Source: Stagnimonas aquatica
Lineage (GTDB): Bacteria; Pseudomonadota; Gammaproteobacteria; Nevskiales; Nevskiaceae
Direction: 5' to 3'
Length of the DNA: 64,000 bases
Assembly: GCF_003730135.1 (NCBI RefSeq)
Contig: NZ_RJVO01000011.1
Coordinates: 1 to 64,000 of the forward strand
In this document: piece by piece, positions 58,310-64,000 of the stretch
How the letters are laid out: every line of letters begins with the position of its first letter
Numbering within the stretch: the first letter of the stretch is position 1
Position numbers and translations under genes: made by a program
Notes under the pieces: generated by a model
The model's input: the letters and a program-made list of their open reading frames with translations, nothing else
What the model was told of the DNA's origin: nothing
Database searches by the model: none

Positions 58310-61300
58310 TCGGTCGCCTTATCCATTGGAGCATCCACAACCGTTTTCTGGTGCTGATGGCTGCCGTGCTGATGACGGCTTGGGGCAGCTACTCGGCCTA
58401 CACCACGCCGCTCGACGCCCTGCCGGACTTGAGCGACACCCAGGTCATCATCCGCACCACCTATCCCGGCCAGGCGCCGCAGGTGGTGGAGGATCAGGTG
58501 ACGTATCCGCTTACCACCACCATGCTTTCGGTGCCTTACGCCAAGACGGTGCGCGGCTATTCGCTGTTCGGCCAGAGCTTCGTTTACATCCTGTTCGAGG
58601 ACGGCACCGATCTGTATTGGGCGCGTTCACGCGTGCTGGAATACCTCTCGCAGGTGCAAGGCCGCTTGCCCGCCAATGCCCGTGCCGCACTAGGCCCCGA
58701 TGCCACGGGCGTGGGCTGGATTTACGAATACGCGCTGGTGGATCGAACCGGCGGCAACGACATCAGCCAACTGCGCGCGCTCCAGGACTGGTTCCTGAAA
58801 TACGAGCTGAAGACCGTGCCGAATGTGGCCGAGGTGGCGACGCTGGGCGGCTTCAACAAGCAATATCAGATCGTGCTCGACCCGGATCGCCTGCGCGCCT
58901 TCAAGCTGCCGGTAGAGACCGTGATGAAGGCCGTGCAGGACGCCAACGCCGAAACCGGCGGCTCGGTGCTGGAACTTGCCGAAGCCGAATACATGGTGCG
59001 CGCGCGCGGCTATCTGAAGACGCTGGACGACTTCCGCGCCATTCCCGTCGGGCTGGGCGACAACGGCACGCCGATCCTGCTGCGCGATGTGGCGACTGTG
59101 CAGCTCGGCCCCGAAACCCGACGCGGCATCGCCGAACTCGATGGCGAGGGTGAAGTGGTGGGCGGCGTCATCGTTCTGCGCTCCGGCGCCAACGCGGCAA
59201 GCACCATCACGGCGGTAAAGGCCAAGCTCGAAACGCTCAAGGCCAGCCTGCCCAAGGGCGTGGAGATCGTCGAAACCTACGACCGCTCCCTGCTAATCCA
59301 GCGCGCGGTCGAAAACCTCAGCACCAAGCTGGTGGAAGAGTTCATCGTCGTGGCGGTGGTGTGCATCCTGTTCCTGTTCCACCTGCGTTCGGCGCTGGTC
59401 GCCATCCTCACGCTGCCGCTGGGCATCCTGATGGCCTTCGCGGTGATGAAGGCGCAGGGCATCAATGCCAACATCATGTCGCTGGGCGGCATCGCCATCG
59501 CCATTGGCGCGATGGTGGACGCGGCGGTGGTGATGATCGAGAACGCCCACAAGAAGCTCGAACACTACAAGCACGAGCACGACGGTCGAGACCCCGAAGG
59601 CGCAGAGCGACTGCAAGTGATGGCGAACGCTGCGGCCGAAGTCGGCCCGGCACTGTTCTTCAGTCTGCTCATCATCACCTTGAGCTTCGTGCCGGTGTTC
59701 ACCTTGCAGGCTCAAGAGGGCCGCTTGTTCGCGCCGCTGGCCTACACCAAGACCTATGCGATGGCGGCAGCCGCAGGGCTGTCAGTGACGCTGATCCCGG
59801 TGCTAATGGTCTGGTTCATACGCGGCAAGATTCAGGACGAGCAGAAGAACCCGATCAATCGTTTTTTGATCCACATCTACCGGCCCGGTATCCACGCCGT
59901 GCTGCGCCATCCGCGCGCGACGCTGGCGATTGCGGTGGTGGCGATGGTGCTGTCGGTGTGGCCCGCGACCCAACTCGGCAGCGAGTTCATGCCGCCGCTG
60001 GACGAAGGCGATCTGCTCTACATGCCGACGGCATTGCCCGGCCTCGCAGTCGGCAAGGGGGCTGAGATTCTTCAGCAAACCGACCGCATACTGAAGACCT
60101 TCCCGGAAGTGAAGCGCGTGTTCGGCAAGATTGGCCGCGCCGAAACCGCGACTGATCCGGCCCCGCTGGAAATGGTCGAGACCACGGTGCAGTTGAAAGA
60201 CAAGAGCGAATGGCGCGCGGGCATGACCACCGCCAAGCTGATCGAGGAGATGGACGCGGCGCTGAAAATCCCCGGCATGGGCAATGTCTGGGTCAACCCC
60301 ATCCGCAACCGCATCGACATGCTGGCCACCGGCATCAAGTCACCGGTGGGCATCAAGATCGCAGGCCCCGATCTCAATGTCATCGAGAAGCTAGGGGCGG
60401 AGGTCGAGCGCGTGGTTAAGGACATCCCCGGCACTTCTTCCGCGTTCTCGGAGCGCGTGTCGGGGGGGCGCTATATCGAGATTCACCCTGACCGCATCGC
60501 CGCCGCGCGGCTGGGCCTATCCATCGCCGATGTGCAGCGCATCGTCGCCCTCGCCATCGGCGGCGAGAACATCGGCGAGACCGTGGAGGGCCTGCAACGC
60601 TTCCCCATCAACCTGCGCTACCCGCGCGAGTTGCGCGATTCGCTCACCGATTTGCGCGAGCTGCCCATCGTCACCATGCAGGGCGCGACGGTGACGCTGG
60701 GGCAGATTGCCGAGGTGGTCATTGCGGACGGCCCGCCGATGATTAAAAGCGAGAACTCGCGCCCGAACGGCTGGGTGTATGTAGACATCCGCGGCCGTGA
60801 TCTCGGCGGTTATGTCGCGGAAGCCAAGAAGGTCGTTGCCGAACAGGTGCAACTGCCTGCCGGTTATTCCATCGCCTGGTCGGGGCAGTTCGAGTATCTG
60901 GAACGTGCGTCGAAGCGCCTGAAGCTGGTGGTGCCGTTCACGCTCGCCATCATCCTGCTGCTGCTCTATCTCACCTTCCGCAACTTCGGTGAGGCGCTGC
61001 TCATCATGGCGACACTGCCGTTCGCGCTGGTGGGCGGGCTGTGGTTGATCTATGGACTGGGCCACAACCTGTCCATCGCCAGCGGTGTCGGCTTCATCGC
61101 ACTCGCCGGCGTGGCAGCGGAGTTCGGCGTCATCATGCTCATCTACCTGCAACAGGCCGTCACCGAGCGGCAGGCACGCGGGACGATGAACACCGTGGCT
61201 GATCTCGAAGACGCCATCGTCGATGGCGCGGTGCTGCGGGTGCGGCCCAAGGCGATGACGGTGGCTGTCATCATCGCGGGCCTGCTGCCCTTGTTCTGGG

Positions 61301-61446
61301 GCGCAGGCACCGGCAGCGAGGTGATGCAGCGCATCGCCGCCCCCATGATCGGCGGCATGATTACCGCGCCACTGCTGTCGATGTTCGTGATTCCGGCGGC
61401 TTACTTGTTGATGCGCCGCCGGGGCTTGAAGGAGAAACAGCCATGA
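58306..61446 (+). CDS. cusA: CusA-type Cu(I)/Ag(I) RND efflux pump
   Basis: CusA exports Cu(I) and Ag(I) using protons. The 1046-residue protein is nearly identical in length to E. coli CusA, and the three metal-binding methionines fall at the same numbers: M573 (GDLLYMPT), M623 (PLEMVETT) and M672 (NRIDMLATG). TM4 carries the proton-relay acidic residues in [20 protein letters not shown]. The GTG start overlaps cusB by four bases, and its own stop overlaps the merR gene. Substrate monovalent copper/silver is well supported by the methionine triad. Confidence 0.95.
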   Translation: MIGRLIHWSIHNRFLVLMAAVLMTAWGSYSAYTTPLDALPDLSDTQVIIRTTYPGQAPQVVEDQVTYPLTTTMLSVPYAKTVRGYSLFGQSFVYILFEDGTDLYWARSRVLEYLSQVQGRLPANARAALGPDATGVGWIYEYALVDRTGGNDISQLRALQDWFLKYELKTVPNVAEVATLGGFNKQYQIVLDPDRLRAFKLPVETVMKAVQDANAETGGSVLELAEAEYMVRARGYLKTLDDFRAIPVGLGDNGTPILLRDVATVQLGPETRRGIAELDGEGEVVGGVIVLRSGANAASTITAVKAKLETLKASLPKGVEIVETYDRSLLIQRAVENLSTKLVEEFIVVAVVCILFLFHLRSALVAILTLPLGILMAFAVMKAQGINANIMSLGGIAIAIGAMVDAAVVMIENAHKKLEHYKHEHDGRDPEGAERLQVMANAAAEVGPALFFSLLIITLSFVPVFTLQAQEGRLFAPLAYTKTYAMAAAAGLSVTLIPVLMVWFIRGKIQDEQKNPINRFLIHIYRPGIHAVLRHPRATLAIAVVAMVLSVWPATQLGSEFMPPLDEGDLLYMPTALPGLAVGKGAEILQQTDRILKTFPEVKRVFGKIGRAETATDPAPLEMVETTVQLKDKSEWRAGMTTAKLIEEMDAALKIPGMGNVWVNPIRNRIDMLATGIKSPVGIKIAGPDLNVIEKLGAEVERVVKDIPGTSSAFSERVSGGRYIEIHPDRIAAARLGLSIADVQRIVALAIGGENIGETVEGLQRFPINLRYPRELRDSLTDLRELPIVTMQGATVTLGQIAEVVIADGPPMIKSENSRPNGWVYVDIRGRDLGGYVAEAKKVVAEQVQLPAGYSIAWSGQFEYLERASKRLKLVVPFTLAIILLLLYLTFRNFGEALLIMATLPFALVGGLWLIYGLGHNLSIASGVGFIALAGVAAEFGVIMLIYLQQAVTERQARGTMNTVADLEDAIVDGAVLRVRPKAMTVAVIIAGLLPLFWGAGTGSEVMQRIAAPMIGGMITAPLLSMFVIPAAYLLMRRRGLKEKQP

Positions 61447-61874
61447 ACGGATACACCGTGGGGCGTCTGGCCCGTGCGGCTGGCGTTGGGGCCGATACGG
61501 TGCGGCACTACGAGGAGATCGGCTTGCTGCCGCCCGCCTTGCGTGCGGCATCGGGCTACCGCTATTTCGCCGAGAGCGCGGTGGCGCGGCTGGAGTTCAT
61601 CCGCCGCAGCCGGCTCCTGGGCTTCAGCCTGCCAGAGGTGCAGGAACTGCTGGACTTGAGCGACCGGCGCCAGACCGATCAGCAGACCGACATGGTGAAG
61701 CTGCGCGAGGTCGCTGCCGCCAAGCTCGCCGATGTCGAACGCAAGCTGGCCGAGCTGGAACGGATGAAACTGGGCCTTCAGCAACTCGTTGCCTGCTGCC
61801 CTGGCAAGGGGCGGCTGGCGCAATGCCCCATCCTGTCTTCGCTGGCGTCACCGAATGGGCAGACCGCCCCGTGA
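61443..61874 (+). CDS. MerR-family metal-responsive regulator
   Basis: This 143-residue regulator has the MerR winged helix ([40 protein letters not shown]), a dimer helix and a C-terminal metal loop with C118, C119 and C128 ([15 protein letters not shown]). C-C-x8-C is the spacing of ZntR/CadR/PbrR; however, the third site cysteine these have at the start of the dimer helix (near residue 79-82) is missing ([12 protein letters not shown]). The sensed metal is therefore unclear. It overlaps cusA's stop (ATGA) and probably acts at the promoter at 54663. Confidence 0.88.
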   Translation: MNGYTVGRLARAAGVGADTVRHYEEIGLLPPALRAASGYRYFAESAVARLEFIRRSRLLGFSLPEVQELLDLSDRRQTDQQTDMVKLREVAAAKLADVERKLAELERMKLGLQQLVACCPGKGRLAQCPILSSLASPNGQTAP

Positions 61875-61938
61875 CTGAGCGCCTCACATGTCAGCCATTT
61901 CGCTTGCGGCTCTCCGCCACCGCGCCCATACTTTTCGT

Positions 61939-62382
61939 ATGAAAGTGCTTCGCCCCCTCATTGTCTGGCTCATCGTGATTCTGCTGCCGCTTCAGGCCGT
62001 GGCGGCGTCGGCGATGATGCAGTGCAAGGACATGGGCGCTGCAAGCCCGGCAGAGGCCGCGCAGCAGGACGGCCCGGTGCATGACCACGCCGCGATGATG
62101 GCGGCGATGGGTGCCGACATGGACATGTCCGGCATGGATCATGCGGCGATGGATCACGAGGGCTCGGAGCACAAGACATCCAGTGGCGCGGGCTGCGACT
62201 GCGGCTGCCAATGTGCGGCCAGTTGCTCGGTGGGTTGCGCGACCGTGGCGGCTTTTGTCACGCCAGTGTTTGCTGTCGTCGATTTTTCCAGTGGCCGCGA
62301 ACAGGCCCGCGAGACCCGCGAACAGGCGCATGCGGCCTACCGCTACGACCCCTTACGACCTCCATCCGCCGTGGCGCTTTGA
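61939..62382 (+). CDS. Exported Met/His/Cys-rich protein of the copper module
   Basis: This 147-residue protein is numbered from ATG 61939, which begins MKVLRPLIVWLIVILLPLQA, a clear signal peptide; the frame is open 17 codons further upstream. A Met/His/Asp region follows (MMAAMGADMDMSGMDHAAMD), then a cysteine cluster CDCGCQCAASCSVGC. The pattern is suited to binding copper or silver outside the cytoplasm. It lies 64 bases after merR. No assigned family beyond resemblance to DUF2946-like small copper proteins. Confidence 0.72.
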   Translation: MKVLRPLIVWLIVILLPLQAVAASAMMQCKDMGAASPAEAAQQDGPVHDHAAMMAAMGADMDMSGMDHAAMDHEGSEHKTSSGAGCDCGCQCAASCSVGCATVAAFVTPVFAVVDFSSGREQARETREQAHAAYRYDPLRPPSAVAL

Positions 62383-62474
62383 TCGCCACGGCTCTCGAAG
62401 ACCCACGCTGCAAACCCTGCTGCAAGCCCGTTCCTGACCGAACCGGCTTGTAGACACCTTCGATGACCGGGGCG

Positions 62475-62491
62475 ATCCGTGCTGCACGGAT
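62475..62491 (+). repeat. Hairpin ATCCGTG/CACGGAT before the last gene
   Basis: This perfect 7-bp stem around CTG is followed by TTTCGCTT. It might weakly terminate or attenuate transcription before the TolC-like lipoprotein gene, whose Shine-Dalgarno AAGGAG lies about 15 bases downstream. Confidence 0.5.
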
Positions 62492-62518
62492 TTCGCTTCC
62501 CTCTCGAAGGAGTCACCT

Positions 62519-64000
62519 GTGGTTTCCAAATTACTTCCGTTCCGACGCACGGCGTTGGTGCTGGCGGTGCTCGGCTTGAGCGCCTGTGCCAGCCTGCCAC
62601 CCGATCTGGGCCGCTCCGATGTCTCTGCGGCGGTCGTGGCGCGTGGTCAGGCCCTGCCGACGGGCGATACCGCGCAGCTGTCCGCCCAGCTGCTGGCGCA
62701 GCCGCTCACGCCCGACAACGCCATCACCCTCGCGCTCATTCACAGCCCCGCCGTGCGGCAAACCACCGCGCAGCTTGGCCTCGCCGCCGCCGATGTCTAT
62801 GACGCGGCCCGCATCGCCAACCCGGTATTCAGCGCCAGCCGCCTCACCTCCAACGACCCGGCGGCGGTCTCGGCGCAGATCGGTCTCGGCATCGCACTGA
62901 GCTTCACCGATCTCATTTTCTTGCCCGCTCGCAGCCGCTATGCCAAGGCGCAGTTCGAGGCGGCGAAGCTGGAAGTCGGCAGCGCAACACTCGTCCTGGC
63001 CAGCGAGGTTCAATCCGCCTGGTATGCGCTGGCCGGTGCCGAGCAGAACGCGACTTTGAAGACGCGCGTTGCCAAGGCCGCTCAAGCCTCGGCGGATCTC
63101 GCGCAACGCTATTTCACGGCAGGCAACATCAACCAGCGCGAGCTGGCGCTGGAGAACGCTGCGGCGACCCAGGCCCAGCTTTCTGCGCTCACCGCGCAGG
63201 CCGAGGTCGAACGGGCACGCAGCGCGCTCAATCGCCTGATGGGGCTGCCCGCGACAAGGGATCAATGGCAACTTGCCGGGGGATTGCCTGCACCCCTCGC
63301 GAACGAGGACGAGCTGGATGCCCTGCTCAAGCTCGCCAGCGAAAACCGGCTGGACGTGGCGGCCGCGCGGCGCAACGCCGAAGCCGTCGCCAGCGCCTTC
63401 GGCCTGGAGCGCCGAACCCGGCTGCTCGGCCCCATCGAGCTGAGCTACGAGCGCGAGCGCGACACGGACGGCAGCCGGACCATCGGCCCCGGCGTTTCGG
63501 TGGCTATCCCGCTCTTCAACTGGGGCACCGGACGGGTGGCGCGCGCCAAGGCGCAACTGGATGCTGCCGAGGCCGATCTCGCCGCGAAGGAACTCGACGC
63601 CAGCAACGACGTGAAAGCGGCCCATGCCGCCGTGCGCTCGGCCAGGGCGATGGTGGAACGCTATCGGGACAGTCTCATTCCGCAGCGCGAAGCGGTGGTG
63701 GATCAGATGCAGCTGGAGGCGAACTACATGCTCATCGGCGTGTTCGAGCTGCTCGCCGCCAAGCAGCAGCAATACGACGCCTATTCCGGCTACCTCGATG
63801 CCGTGCGCGATTACTGGCTGGCCCGCACCGAACTCACCCGCGCCGTGGGCCGCAAGCTGCCCAGCAGCGACCAGCCCGCAGCGGCCACGCTGGATGCCGA
63901 GACGCTCGCCAAGCCCAAGGGTGGCGGCATGGATCACGGCGCGATGGGACACGGTGCGATGGGGCACGACATGTCCTCCATGCCGGGCATGGAGGGCATG
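62519..64000 (+). CDS. TolC-family outer-membrane lipoprotein with Met/His tail (runs off window)
   Basis: This open frame has no stop before the edge, 494 codons so far. GTG 62519 is chosen since AAGGAG lies six bases upstream. It starts as a lipoprotein (RTALVLAVLGLSACAS, lipobox LSAC) and has two TolC-like halves (ITLALIHSPAVRQTTAQLGL; LDALLKLASENRLDVAAARR; YERERDTDGSRTIGPGVSVA). The end turns into a Met/His/Gly-rich tail (MDHGAMGHGAMGHDM) that continues beyond the window. It is a second outer-membrane channel in the same module as the cusC-like gene, probably for another copper exporter or multicopper oxidase set to the right. Confidence 0.85.
   Translation, partial: MVSKLLPFRRTALVLAVLGLSACASLPPDLGRSDVSAAVVARGQALPTGDTAQLSAQLLAQPLTPDNAITLALIHSPAVRQTTAQLGLAAADVYDAARIANPVFSASRLTSNDPAAVSAQIGLGIALSFTDLIFLPARSRYAKAQFEAAKLEVGSATLVLASEVQSAWYALAGAEQNATLKTRVAKAAQASADLAQRYFTAGNINQRELALENAAATQAQLSALTAQAEVERARSALNRLMGLPATRDQWQLAGGLPAPLANEDELDALLKLASENRLDVAAARRNAEAVASAFGLERRTRLLGPIELSYERERDTDGSRTIGPGVSVAIPLFNWGTGRVARAKAQLDAAEADLAAKELDASNDVKAAHAAVRSARAMVERYRDSLIPQREAVVDQMQLEANYMLIGVFELLAAKQQQYDAYSGYLDAVRDYWLARTELTRAVGRKLPSSDQPAAATLDAETLAKPKGGGMDHGAMGHGAMGHDMSSMPGMEGM

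Overview
The window is a high-GC gammaproteobacterial chromosome segment with a dense layout of core genes. The gene orders leuC-leuD-x-leuB-asd-asd paralogue-fimV-truA-trpF and accD-folC-SPOR match the arrangement known from Pseudomonas and Xanthomonas relatives. The HiPIP, the GlyGly-CTERM protease, the fatty-acid and branched-chain acyl catabolism genes and the 18-bp REP-type repeat fit a pseudomonad-, xanthomonad- or Nevskiales/Solimonas-like environmental bacterium. The genus is inference; no rRNA is present.

Layout. 1-5200 is accessory: the tail of an IS30 transposase, an MFS transporter, a BrnT-BrnA toxin-antitoxin pair with a palindromic operator, a divergent HxlR regulator/quinone oxidoreductase pair, and an AT-rich lone DUF2971 gene framed by an exact 11-bp inverted repeat. 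5200-9200 holds a fatty-acyl cluster (crotonase, unknown, FadH, hotdog protein). 9400-18100 holds a BIG2 lipoprotein, a DeaD-type RNA helicase, an acyl-CoA dehydrogenase, a DHA2 efflux pump and RluF. 18100-22500 (minus strand) holds a secreted reprolysin-like protease with a GlyGly-CTERM tail, a YhiN flavoprotein and a LysR regulator divergent from leuC.

22600-38700 is the core biosynthetic block: leucine genes, asd plus a paralogue without the catalytic cysteine, FimV, TruA, TrpF/TrpB/TrpA, AccD, FolC and a SPOR protein. Five tRNA genes follow (Thr, Ser, Arg, His, Lys), then HiPIP and a Lys/Ala-tailed SWIB protein. 40800-45000 encodes the branched-chain 2-oxoacid dehydrogenase E1a/E1b/E2 on the minus strand with a divergent Lrp-type regulator. 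ApbE, a PhoD-type phosphatase and an AraC regulator complete the core.

From about 49276 to the right edge the window is an acquired island. It starts inside a glyoxalase I gene, of which only the first 25 or so codons remain. It carries a divergent tyrosine recombinase and a KfrA_N/coiled-coil protein with an inverted-repeat core between them, resembling the TnpS/TnpT resolution module of Tn4651/Tn5041-type Tn3-family transposons. Next come an OLD-like ATPase/TOPRIM gene and a membrane-anchored unknown, a possible defence pair. A copper/silver resistance module follows: a MerR-type promoter with a 19-bp spacer, two small secreted proteins, CusC-, CusB- and CusA-like efflux genes, a MerR regulator, a Cys/His/Met-rich exported protein and a second TolC-like lipoprotein that runs off the end. 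The promoter at 54663 probably drives the set, with its regulator about 6.7 kb downstream at the end of cusA.
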